Assembly (NCBI GenBank): GCA_023374025.1
Contig: SIJG01000006.1
Span: forward strand, 295,596-359,595
Reading direction: 5' to 3'
Source of the DNA: Heterodera schachtii
Taxonomy: Eukaryota > Nematoda > Chromadorea > Rhabditida > Heteroderidae
Length of the DNA: 64,000 nt
Position 1 is the stretch's first letter; each line of letters opens with the position of its first letter. Below, one piece after another: positions 47,364 through 57,535 of this stretch. The position numbers and the translations under genes are program-made. Below the pieces are notes generated by a model. That model made no database searches and was not told the origin of the DNA. It was given only the letters and a program-made list of their open reading frames with translations.

Positions 47364-47555
47364 TAAAAAATAACAATTAAAAAAACAATTATTTTTGTAT
47401 CATTTATGAGATAATTTTATTAAAAATCTTAATCCCAATTAGTAGGATCGGCTATTTTAATTTGGTTTTCTTTTTTTTTTCACCTTTTTCTTCCTCCATT
47501 ATTTCAAAGCGAATGCCAAACTTTTTTCTACGATTTTTCTATTGAAACATAATAG

Positions 47556-47990
47556 GCGCCCGGAAATGCGTCAGAGGAAAATTTTATTGTCATAAAAACA
47601 AGTTCCTTTCGTTTTCGGGGGCACTGACTACGAATCCGGTATCCATTTCGGCCAATTCCGAACCCCGGACCCGAATTCGAACAAAAAGTCGATAGACCAA
47701 ATTTTCGAATTTGGCATTTTTGGTTTAAAAACGGCATAAATGATCTCTTATTGCAGGATTGATGGCTTTTAGTTTGTTTCCGTGTATGTAAACCGATTTT
47801 TAAGAAAAAATCTAATTTCGAAAATTATGACTTTTCGACTTTTTGTTCGAGTTCGGGTCCGGAGTTCGAAATTGAGAACGATTTTCTTATAGAAGTTTAC
47901 TTCTATATTACAATACTAATGCCATAGAACCTTATTTTAAAATATTTGTATCACTGACGCATTTTCCACTGACCGATTTTCCGGTCACGA
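47556..47990. mobile_element. MITE with 9-bp target duplication ACATAATAG (MULE-type)
   Basis: 435 bp. Left end GCGCCCGGAAATGCGTCAG and the complement of the right end (CGTGACCGGAAAATCGGTCAG) are inverted repeats. ACATAATAG occurs on both sides (47547-47555 and 47991-47999). Nine bases fits Mutator-like elements. Same family as 20997-21242. The internal part shares text with 39580-39660. Confidence 0.8.
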
Positions 47991-48264
47991 CATAATAGAA
48001 TAGGAATTTTAATTAATGGAAAATTCTATTTAATCATTATTTTACGAATTGGCAATTATTTTTGTCAATAGAATATAATTATTAACGTAAATTATTTTGT
48101 TATTATTTGCTGCAATTGATTAGGATTTCCTTATTTTTACGTTAAATCAGTAGAGTTATAGTTTGCTGTCAGTTTTTTAATCAGAAAAAATTCATTTTTA
48201 TTCATTATATGCCCAAAAAAATATATTTCTTTTTAATTGAAAAAAAAACATTTTGAGACGACAA

Positions 48265-48756
48265 ATGAAATTATTCCCGTTATTATTTCTTATTATATTT
48301 TTAATTGTCAAAATTTTGTCAGAAAAGAAAAAATTGCAGCAAAAGACATTTGGCGAAGTATTTGGAGAAAAATGGGAAGAAAAAGAAGAAGAAAAAAGAA
48401 ATGAACTCAAAAAACGACAAATTAGAACATTCAACAAAATAAAAGAGAAAATAAAGGGAAAAGGAAGAAAATATTCAACAAAAGAATGGAATAAAATTGA
48501 ATATAAAATAACGAAAAAATTGGGAACAAATCGAATGAAAATTTATAAATGGATTAATGAATTAGGCCTCTATAAATACAAACCAAAAACTCACGAAGAA
48601 AAGTTCGAAATTGTTCAAAAATTCATTAAAATGACAAATGAATATAAGCAACAAAGAAAATATTCAAGAAAAGAATGGCAACAAAATTATGCCGAAATTT
48701 GTAAGAAAATTGGAGTTTGCCGTAGAACTATTGACAAATGGAAGAAACAATTGTGA
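48265..48756 (+). CDS. Secreted two-repeat HTH-family protein
   Basis: Single exon from ATG 48265, 163 aa. Signal peptide MKLFPLLFLIIFLIVKIL, cleavage near SEKKK. Linker FGEVFGEKWEEKEEEKRNE. Repeat 1 (KYSTKEWNKIEYKITKKLGT, KIYKWINELGL) and repeat 2 (KYSRKEWQQNYAEICKKIGV, RTIDKWKKQL). The frame stops right after repeat 2, where other copies continue to repeat 3; no repeat 3 is visible downstream. It is open throughout, so it may be a functional short isoform gene, or a copy truncated at its 3' end. Its upstream flank has a diverged type 1 block at about 48036-48070. Confidence 0.75.
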   Translation: MKLFPLLFLIIFLIVKILSEKKKLQQKTFGEVFGEKWEEKEEEKRNELKKRQIRTFNKIKEKIKGKGRKYSTKEWNKIEYKITKKLGTNRMKIYKWINELGLYKYKPKTHEEKFEIVQKFIKMTNEYKQQRKYSRKEWQQNYAEICKKIGVCRRTIDKWKKQL

Positions 48757-49234
48757 TCTGCGATTTTATCGCCTTTTTAATATTTTTTTCCTTTTTGCAT
48801 TAGCAAGGAGTTGAGATTTTAATAATGTGATGAATTTAAATTAACTGTATCGGACTTAACCGCGAGGAAGTAGAAGATTTTTGAGTCCTGACTAATCAGA
48901 AAATAACAAACAATCATTAGGGCTCCAATTTTATGTAAATACATATATTTTTTCCTGGCTTCTCCATGCTCTGAATAGTAGGAAAAACACTTTCTTTTTT
49001 GTGTTTACGAACAAAAATCGGAACTTTTATTATATTAATTTTTTATAGAAACTTTAACATTTTAAACTATATTATAATATCTTTAGATCAATATTCGTAA
49101 GATTCGACGAATAAATGAAATTTTATTTTGCCTTTTTTCAATAATGTTTATTGAAAAATTAAAACCTTAGCAGGGTTATAATCCAAGCAATTTTTTTGAC
49201 TATTCTATTCAAATTTACATCTTAATCATCGTTT

Positions 49235-49930
49235 TTATTCCTCATTTATTTCTTCTCCAATTTCTTTCTTCCATCGAGAAATGGTCGATTGATCAATTTT
49301 AATAATTTTCGCAATTTCCCTGTCACTCATTTTTGGATTTTCTTTTTTTATTTGCCAATAAATTTTCATTTTGTTCATTTTTTCTTCCTTCAATATCCTT
49401 TTCTTGCTAATGCCAAATTGTTTCTTCCATTTTCCAATTGTTACATGGCTTACTCCAATTTTCTTACAAATTTCTTTGTAATTTTGGTCCCATTCTTTTC
49501 TTGAATATTTTCTTCTTTCTTTAAATTCATTTTTCATTTCAATGAATTTCTGAACAATTTCTATTTTTTCTTCATCACTTTTTGATTTATAGCTTTTCTT
49601 TATTTGTTTTTGAAGATCAAATTCATTAATCCATTCATAAATATATTTCCGATTTGTTCCCAATTTTTTCGCTATTTTTAATTCAATTTTATTCCATTCT
49701 TTTCTTGGATATTTTCTTCCTTTTTGCTTTATTTTTTCTTTTATTTTATAATATTTTTCAATTATTTCTCTTTTTTTGAGTTCATTTCGTCTTTATTCTT
49801 CTTTTTCTTCCCATTTTTTTCCAAATATTTCATCAAATGATTTTTCTTCCATTTTTTTCTTTTCTGTTCCGATTTGATTCAATTGGATGATCAAAAATAT
49901 AATAAAAACTAATAATAGGTGGATTTTCAT
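49235..49930 (-). pseudogene. HTH-family gene with one premature stop
   Basis: From ATG 49930 to the family stop at 49235 the length is 696 nt, identical to the intact copy at 29218, and all in one frame. The only break is TAA at 49795-49793 (codon 46, in the acidic linker after KWEEKEE). Signal peptide MKIHLLLVFIIFLIIQL; repeat 1 (KIAKKLGTNRKYIYEW), repeat 2 (EICKKIGVSHVTIGKWKKQF) and repeat 3 (MSDREIAKIIKIDQSTISRW) are intact. Either a young pseudogene, a polymorphic allele, a readthrough gene or a base-call error. Confidence 0.85.
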
Positions 49931-50120
49931 TTCTTAATTATCAAAAATATGCTTTTAATAATTTTTTTATTTTTATAAAGAATAAAAATCTAATCCTCTG
50001 AATGATTTCTTACAAATATGAAAAAGCTACTTTATTGAAAATAAAAAATTGTTAAGATTTTAATAAATTTTGTTCTACTGAACAAATTATTGGCAAGAAA
50101 AAGTAAAATAATGATTAATT
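49931..50120 (-). promoter_or_regulatory. 5' flank with type 1 upstream block
   Basis: CTTGCCAATAATTTGTTCAG on the minus strand at about 50074-50095 matches the flanks of the copies at 44048 and 51595, at a similar distance upstream of the ATG. Confidence 0.55.
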
Positions 50121-50499
50121 TTAAAAAGCTAGCTGATAAAATCACAAGGAAAAAAATGCAAAATTTTAAAACAACTCGTAAAGCTTAAAATTTCTTTTTT
50201 TTAAATTTCAGCAACTAATTCATAAATAGGTATAAATAATAAAATTGCTCTTGAGATTTCGCAAGGCTTTTTTTGTTTTTTCATTTTTTCATACAAAAAA
50301 AAATTTAAAAAATGCAAAATTTTATTTTTTTTAATATTTAATAATTTCCTTTAAAATTTTATTAGGTGTACATGTTAAAAATTCTTCTCCTGCACGCAAA
50401 ATTTTCAACAAATTTTTCTTTCTTGCCAATTCAATGGTGATTATTTTTTGTAAAAAAAAAAAGGTGACAAATTCGCCATTAATTTTTGCCCAAATTTAT

Positions 50500-50900
50500 C
50501 TGTGTTAAGAAAATTGATACACAGTTATGTTCAGGACTCCCAGATTAAAATTTTCAAAAGCCTCATTTTGGGTCAAAAAGCCTCATTTTTACAAAATTTA
50601 TTCAAAACACGTTTAAATGTTCAAATGTTATATTTTTGCCATTTTTTGCGGCGCTTTTTCCAAAAAATTTTTGCGCAACAAGGGGGGCCGGCAATTAAGG
50701 ATTTCTAAGGTCCGGCGGTGCCGACAGGCGCCGCCGGGGGAAAAATTGAGAATTTTGACCATATTTTTAACAGATTTTCATTAAAAAATTCCTAATTTTG
50801 TGAATTTTCGGAAAATATTAAATTTTCTGCTTTTTCTGAAAAATTTAGCAAAATTTTTGGAAAATTTTGGTGAGTTTTCGTTTTGATACTCTATTAAAAA
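50500..50900. repeat. Dispersed GC-hairpin repeat (hAT MITE relative)
   Basis: Text around GGCGCTTTTTCCAAAAAA.TTTT and the hairpin CCGGCGGTGCC-GACA-GGCGCCGCCGG (50712-50737) matches the interior of the degenerate MITE at 18190-18420. Ends not resolved. Confidence 0.5.
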
Positions 50901-51594
50901 CCCAAATTATTAAAGGATTCAAACATTATGTCATTTTATCAAAATTAATCATCAATTAACAGATCTATGAAAAAACCACAAAATAGGTTAAATCCCCAGA
51001 GCTAGGAGCGCCCTGGTTATGTTCTTATCAATAATAGTGCCTTTTTTTATTTCTGCTCGTAATTTTATTTTTACTTCATATCACTGAGATATAAAATGAT
51101 TTTAAAATCATATATATATTCCAGATAAAATAATTTAAAATTGAATTATATTAAACAATTTTATATCAATGAAAATTCCGAATAAAATTAACAAAATTAT
51201 GAAAACATTGAAAAACAAAAAAAACATTTACGAGTTCTGTGGTTGCAATTTTCCTATTTTTAGGCATATTTTATAAAAATCTCGAAAATTAAGTTTTTTT
51301 TTTTTACATAGCGAATATTCTGTAAATAAAACAAAATTATTTTTATAATATTTAATTTGTTATTTGCAAAGAAAAAATTATATATAAAAATTAATCATTA
51401 TTTTACTTATTCTTGCCAATATTTTTTGAATAAAATAAAAATATTAAGACCTTATTATTTCTTTTCCATTAAGTAGGTTTTTCTTATTTGTAAGAATCAG
51501 TGGGATTTAGATTTAATTATTTAAAATAAAATTGTTAAAATTGGCTTTTTTAGGAAAATAAATAGCAATTTTCTTTTTGAAAATCTATTAAGAA
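50901..51594 (+). promoter_or_regulatory. Upstream region of HTH copy with type 1 block
   Basis: At 51393-51450 CATTATTTTACTTATTCTTG and CCAAT match the flanks of the two minus-strand copies; AGTAGGTTTTTCTTATTTGT at 51474-51493 matches 26256-26275. The rest is AT-rich with no gene. Confidence 0.5.
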
Positions 51595-52115
51595 ATGAAT
51601 CTCCATCTATTAGTAATTTTAATTGTATTTATGATCAACCAAATTAATCAAATCGGAACAGAAAAGATTAAATTGGAAGAAAAATCATTTGATGAAATAA
51701 AATGGGAAGAAAAAGAAGAAGAAAATTTAGAAGAAAAAAGAGAAATAATTCAAAAATTCTATAAAATTAAAGAAAAAATTAAGCAAAAAGGAAGAAAATA
51801 TCCAAAAAAGAATGGAATAAAATTCAATTAAAAATAGCGAAAAAATTGGGGACAAATCGAATGAAAATTCAAAAATGGATTAAAGAATATGGTCTTCAAA
51901 AAAAGATAAATCATTCGAAATTAAAAACCGATGCAGAAAAAATTAGAATTGTACAAAATTCATAAATTGAGAGATGGAAGAAACAATTTGACATCGGTAA
52001 GAAAAGGTTAAATAAGGAAGAAAAATAGTGAAAATGAAAATTTATTGGCAAACAAAAAGAAAAAATCCAAAAATGAGTGACATTGAAATTGCAAAAATGC
52101 TCAAAATTTAAAAAA
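51595..52115 (+). pseudogene. HTH-family copy with frameshifts
   Basis: ATG 51595, signal peptide MNLHLLVILIVFMINQINQI, linker shortened (SFDEIKWEEKEEENLEE; lacks FGE), start of repeat 1, then a frameshift at KYPKKN. The rest of repeat 1 (KIAKKLGTNRMKIQKW), a truncated repeat 2 and repeat 3 (NPKMSDIEIAKML) follow in other frames with deletions. Confidence 0.85.
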
Positions 52116-53180
52116 GGCGATAAAATAGCATTGGAAAAAATACAAAATTTGAAAACTGTTGGATCTGCATTTTTGGTTTTAATTCATTTTTCCATTATTT
52201 ATTTATTTCTCTTTTCTCCGTTTTTTGGCATTTCCTATGTTGTAATTTCCCTTGTCCTTCTGCTCCTCACTCACTCATAAAAATGACCCCTTCGTCCAAT
52301 CCATCGGAAAATATCCCCAAAAACAATTTGTGTAATTCCATCTGTTGGCCCCTCCCATTTGCCATTGGTATTTAAGTCTTTGCCTATTCTCTTATCCTCA
52401 GGATTTTACTCACCCATTCGTTGACTCAGGTTCCCTGCCTAAAGCGATACAACTCACTTAACTTTTTGCTTTGTTTCCTTATTATTTAAAAAGCGATCAT
52501 TCTTTATTTAACTTTGCATTTCCACTTTTGCTTTTCATTTTAATAAATTGTCTTAAAAAGATCCTTGCTGAAACGTAACCGGGAAAAGTCCAGAGTTTGG
52601 GTACGGACACAACAGATATAAAGGGTAAAAGCAAATTATTGTCATAAAAAGGAGAGAAAAAAGGGAAAACGAAGTGCAAGAAAAAAAATCATGGTTTTAG
52701 TTTATTTATTTTTTTGATTTTTTCGATAAAAAAATTTATGCATAAACATTCGAAGTAATTGCACAAATGTTGGACAATAAAATTTCAAGATTTTCTGAAA
52801 CTATAAAAAATCAACACACTTTTAAAGATTTCTTATTTTACTACTAAAAATTTGGTTAACCGAATAATTATAATGAAAAAAATTACAAATTTCCTATCAT
52901 CACTCGGGAGGGGTAAATAAAATCACGAAAAACACCAAAAAAGCGATAAAAAAAAGTCAGAAACTGAGCGTTAGTCTTTGCTGCAACATGACCAAACAAA
53001 AAATGGGTGCTAGCAGGGATGTTGCGAAAGAAAAATAAAATATGAGACACGAGAAAACGAAAAAATAAATAAAATACGAGACACGAGACGAGACGATACG
53101 AGATTTTTTTTTGCTAATAATTAAATAAAAAATTTTTGGTTTTTAGTTTTATGGAAAAAAAACGTTTTGTAAAAAGTGCA
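52116..53180. other. Intergenic, no gene seen
   Basis: A pyrimidine-rich plus strand at 52190-52480 contains TTTAAGTC and could be an LTR or promoter remnant. CGAGACACGAGA-type short repeats lie at about 53040-53100. Nothing further supported. Confidence 0.4.
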
Positions 53181-53248
53181 AATTTAACAAAAGATAGCGA
53201 TATCCGTGGCTGGTAATTTCGACACTGGGTAAATTCGACACTGAACTA

Positions 53249-54340
53249 CCGTATATGCTCTAATTATCCCCCCGGGGGGATTATTGTTCAACCTTCCCAG
53301 AAAGGGGGGGATTATTAGATACGGGGGGATAAATGGAGACTGGGGGATTATTTTTCGATTCATCATCTAAGCTTAAAATAAAAATATAAGAAAAACTGGA
53401 AAAATTTTATTTGTTTTATTTGATTTTCTAAATTAAAGATAAAAAAAAATTCTTCCAGGAATTCTGGAAATTTTCAATTTTTCAACATTCCATTCTGAAA
53501 GGAGTTTTCATAAATTAAAAAACAGGAAAACCCGAAATTTTATATGTCTTTAGGGGTATTTTAGGGCGCTGATCAATTAATTTGGAATTAGATTTTCGGT
53601 TAGGACTTTGTTAAGGCATCAGAATCCATGTATATATGGTGATGAGGGTAAAAACCCCAACTCCTACTAGGCCAACTCGTACTGCCCCAACTCGTACTGT
53701 TTTTCGACAAAAAAATCGTCATAACTTTTGAAAAAGTCAACCAAATTAAACAATCTTGGTATCATTCAATATCCCTTAAAATTCTCTATCTACGCACTAA
53801 GCTTCAAAAAATTTGATCAAGTTTGAAAAAAGATAGGCAGAAATTTTTTTTAAAGATTTTTTGTCATAACTTTTTTGAAAAGCAATAAAAATTTTCTTAC
53901 CTTTTGCATGTAGATAGAGAATCCTAAGGGCTATAGAATGATACCACGAATGTTTAATTTGATCGACCTTTACAAAAGTTATGACGATTTTTTTGTCGAA
54001 AAACAGTACGAGTTGGGGCAGTACGAGTTGGCCTAGTACGAGTTGGGTGTCGTCCGATTCTGAGGCATCATTCTGATTGTGAGGGGGAGGGGGTCAGTTC
54101 GTATCACGGTGAAGTAAGTGATTCTGTATTATTTTTTTCATATTTATTAATCATTTAAATGAGTTTCGATTTTGAATTATTAAATTTTATTAAATTTTTT
54201 CAAAAGAATAAAAATTCCTTTTATCCCCCGGGGGATAAAAGGAGACGGGGGGATTATTGTTCAACCTCCTCAGAAAGGGGGGGGGATAATAGGAGACAGT
54301 GGGATTAAAGGAGACAGGGGGATAATTAGAGCATATACGG
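53249..54340. mobile_element. TA-flanked TIR element (Tc1/mariner-type MITE)
   Basis: CCGTATATGCTCTAATTATC at the left and its exact complement at the right, both directly bordered by TA (53247-53248 and 54341-54342). G-run-rich subterminal repeats (GGGGGGATTATT.TTCAACCT.) are present at both ends. 1092 bp, no transposase seen. It contains a nested fold-back element at 53655-54048. Confidence 0.75.
53655..54048. mobile_element. Fold-back element with triplicated CCAACTCGTACT termini
   Basis: The left end has CCAACTC.TACT three times, then TTTTTCGACAAAAAAATCGT. The right end is its near-exact complement, and the interior arms also pair imperfectly (CAATCTTGGTATCATTCAAT versus the complement of the segment at 53924-53950). 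It therefore forms a hairpin along its length. It belongs to a family with members at 56526-56909 and related cores at 16.48 and 46.82 kb. Confidence 0.65.
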
Positions 54341-55367
54341 TATTTCAAAACTTTCACTGTTTTCCTGCATTTTCGACACTGGACCATTTCGACATTGAGT
54401 AAATTCGACACAATTGAGAATTTTTAAAAATTAATATGAAATTTTGAAAGTGTTAGTATTTAGGTATGATAAATTTTCCTATTTCATTCTAAACTGTTGA
54501 ACTAAAGCCATCGGATTTACACTAAAGAATATTATAAACATCCGTCGTAGGGCAACCCTAATCAGTTGTATTGCCCAGGAAGAGTCGGATATGCCGCGAG
54601 TTATGAATAATCAGAACAACCAATGCAAAATAGGCAGTGATCACTAATCAGTATTTTTTTAATTAGCGCCAAAAAATATCGCTATATGGCATTATGAATC
54701 ATTTTGTCTAACACTGACACTGGGTTTGACGTTTTACTCATAGTTTACCACCTACCTTTTAAAATTACGAATTAGAAAATGAAATAGGAAAATTTATCAA
54801 CCCAAATACTAACACTTTCAAAATTTCACCGACCTACGGTTCTTGAGATAAATAATTTTTAATTTTTTAAATGTGTGTTTCGGCCCTTACCATAAACACA
54901 CCACTGCAAAAATGTAAAGCAAACCAAATTATAATTAAGCTTATAAAATTAAGTTAAATTCTTTTTTAAATTTTTAGCAAATTATAACGAAGCAAAGAAA
55001 ACTTCAAATAATTTAATTTCTCCCAGCCGTTATACTCGCCACTGTACAAAAGAAAAACTAACAAAGCTGGCAAAAAAATTTATTATTATTATTTATTAAT
55101 CATTAATTATTTAAAGAATTAATTTAGCATTTTTTATTTTTTTTGATCAAAATCTGATCATATAGAAATGTACGCGTTCATATTAAGTAAAGATATTTAA
55201 TATCGAGTCGAAAATTTAAATAATCAAAAATTATTTTATCTAAAGAACCGTGCTGATAAGGCCGCACTCTTTTCTTAAAATTGCACTTTTCGCGAAATGA
55301 CCAAACAAAAAAATGCATTACATTCGGATCGGATGAGTTGCTGCTTACAAACCATTTGACTCGAGAT

Positions 55368-55630
55368 TCGACGCCGAGACCCACAGACATAAGAACCACA
55401 AAGACAAGGGGCCCACAGACAAAGGACCCACAAAAAATAATTTAAAATTAAAAAATTCTGCATAGGCCTTTGTCTGTGGGTCCTTTCTCTTTGTGGGTCC
55501 TTTGTCCGTGAGTCCTTCGTCTGTGGGTCCTTTGTCCGTGGGTCCTTCGTCTGTGGGTCCTTTGTCTTTGTGGGTCCCTTGTCTGTGGGTCCTTTGTCTG
55601 TGGGTCCCTTGTCTGTGGGTCCTTTGTCAC
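55368..55630. repeat. Minisatellite CTGTGGGTCCTTTGTC with inverted short copy
   Basis: About 10-12 units of a ~16-bp repeat at 55465-55625. An inverted block of two to three units lies at 55378-55435 (CCCACAGACAAAGGACCCAC). This resembles the architecture at 19653-20985, an expanded subterminal repeat of a small DNA element. On the minus strand it keeps open frames (TDKGPTDKGP; KDPQTKDPRT), probably without meaning. Confidence 0.65.
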
Positions 55631-55737
55631 TGTACCAAAATATTTTTGGCATTTTTTTCTTTATAACTTTTATTTTGAAGATTTTCATTTATCCGTTTTA
55701 AAAATATGTTCCAATGAAAAGAAAGTGCATTATAATG

Positions 55738-56325
55738 ATTTCAATCGTCCTCCATTTCTTGTCCAAATTGTTTCTTCCATTTTGACATGCTCGGTTATGA
55801 ATTTTCAATGTTTTCCCAATTTCTTTGTCACTAATTTTTGGAATTTTCTTTTTATTTGTCAAAAAGTTTTAATTTTTTCAATTTTTTCATTCTTTGTTTT
55901 TCTTTTACTGCTACTTCCAAATTCTTCCATCTCTCAATTGTCGCATATTTTACTCCGATTTTCTTACAAATTTCGGCATAATTTTGTTTCCATTCTTTTG
56001 CTGCATATTTTCTTTTTTTTTTGTTTATATTCATTTGCCAATCCAGTGAATTTTAGAACAATTTCTAACTTTTGTTCATCATTTTTGATTTAAAGTTTTT
56101 ATGTATTTGTTTTTGAAGACCAAATGCTTTAATCCATTTTTTATATAAGTTTGGTTTGTTCCCAATTTTTTCGCTATTTTCGTATTAATTTTAATCAGCA
56201 TTTGTGTTGAATATTTTCTTCCTTTTTGCTTAATTATTTCTTTTATTTTATAACATTTTTCATTTTTTTTTTCTTATTTTTCATCTAATTTTTTCTCCAA
56301 ATATTTTCATCAAAAGACTTTTCTT
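55738..56325 (-). pseudogene. Degenerate HTH-family copy
   Basis: Minus-strand pieces in order: FDENIW-like linker remnant, repeat 1 (KIKEIIKQKGRKYSTQMLIK with breaks), repeat 2 (KRKYAAKEWKQNYAEICKKI, GVKYATIERWKN) and repeat 3 (KIPKISDKEIGKTL). There are multiple frameshifts and stops, and no start or signal peptide recognised. Confidence 0.8.
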
Positions 56326-56525
56326 GCAATGTAAAAAGTGAGAATTAATTGCTTTGTTTTGCTTATAAAAAGTCAGTACAAATGAAAAAAATAAGGACAA
56401 TTACAAATGAATGAATCCAAAATAAAATCTTTTTACATTAATTTACCTCAAAAAAATGCATATTGAATACATACGCCAGGACAACAAACAGCAAAATCAA
56501 GACATATTTGAAAAATATGAATATG

Positions 56526-56909
56526 GTTGCACCCCAAAACGTCGCAGGCCGAAACGTCGCCGGACGACTTTTTGGACCATAACTTTGTTCATTGTCAATC
56601 AAATTAAGTATTCTTGGTGTTGTTCGAGAGCTCTATGTGTTTAGTTTTTATTTTGCAAAATTTCAAAAATTTTCGTTGTTTCAAAAAAGTTATGGCCAGA
56701 GGGAACTCAAAAACCTAGTCTTTCGAACTCTTTTTGCCCTGATTTTTTTGTACATGAATAAAAATTTTGAAAATTTGCAGGTTGATAGAGTTTTTCAAAT
56801 GCTTTCGAATAATACCAAGAATGTTTAATTTGGTTGAGAAAGAAAAAAGTTATGGTCCACAAATTCGTCCGGCGACGTTTTGGCTGGCGACGTTTTTTCC
56901 TGGTCCGAC
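56526..56909. mobile_element. Fold-back element flanked by an 18-bp direct repeat
   Basis: The 384-bp interior has inverted ends with doubled AAACGTCGC motifs (AACGTCGCCGGACGA on both arms). TTGAAAAATATGAATATG stands on each side (56508-56525 and 56910-56927) as an exact 18-bp direct repeat. The inner core TTCTTGGTGTTGTTCGAGAG and its inverted partner (TCGAATAATACCAAGAATG) match those in other fold-backs of the window. Confidence 0.7.
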
Positions 56910-56927
56910 TTGAAAAATATGAATATG

Positions 56928-57130
56928 TTTGGCGGCTCCTTTGTTAACTTTCATCTTTTGAAGGACTCTCATTGTCTGGGGTTTTTTGCCCATCTTCTTC
57001 AATGTTAGCTGAAATGGGGTCCCCTTACTATTTTTCTCTTTTATTTGTCCCCATTCAATTGGCACCTGAAACATCGCATCTGCCACTTTATTAGCTTTTC
57101 GTTCCACTTAAATGACTCTTGGCTTAAATT
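56928..57130 (-). pseudogene. Gypsy-type RNase H relic
   Basis: Minus strand reads LQEFKPRVI, stop, VERKANKVADAMFQVPIEWG, matching the end of the RNase H domain of Ty3/Gypsy polyproteins (the usual pattern is V.G..N.VADALSR), then a Lys-rich stretch. The in-frame stop and lack of flanking pol domains mark it as dead. The fold-back element with its 18-bp repeat sits at its 3' side. Confidence 0.6.
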
Positions 57131-57535
57131 CCTGAAGTTCCGTTTTCGCTTTACTTACGGGTTTGTACATGTCTTTATACAGAGAATCCAATCAAAAAAT
57201 GCTGAAATATGTGCTAAAAAAAAGAATATGTGAGAAAATACATGCTCAAAATTGGAAAAATTTGGTGTATTTTGCATAAAAGTCCCAAAAAATTTTATTC
57301 TTTATCTTTTCACCCAACGATTGCAAATTGAATACGGTTCAAGATGTTCGAGGATAAAATCGGTCTTTTTCTAATAAAATTATTTTTATAAATTGAACTA
57401 GCAGCTGAAAACTTCGAGATCCAACGACCATTTTATCAAATTCGATAATACATACATTATAATTACTTTGCTATGCCCAATTTGTTATTTTGTATTATAA
57501 TCGGCATCGATGCCAATGCTGTCAGTGATCATTGT

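Noticed and set aside
55275..55688. Repeat protein TDKGPTDKGP on the minus strand
   Set aside because: Frames are kept open by a minisatellite; no start context, flanks or domain.
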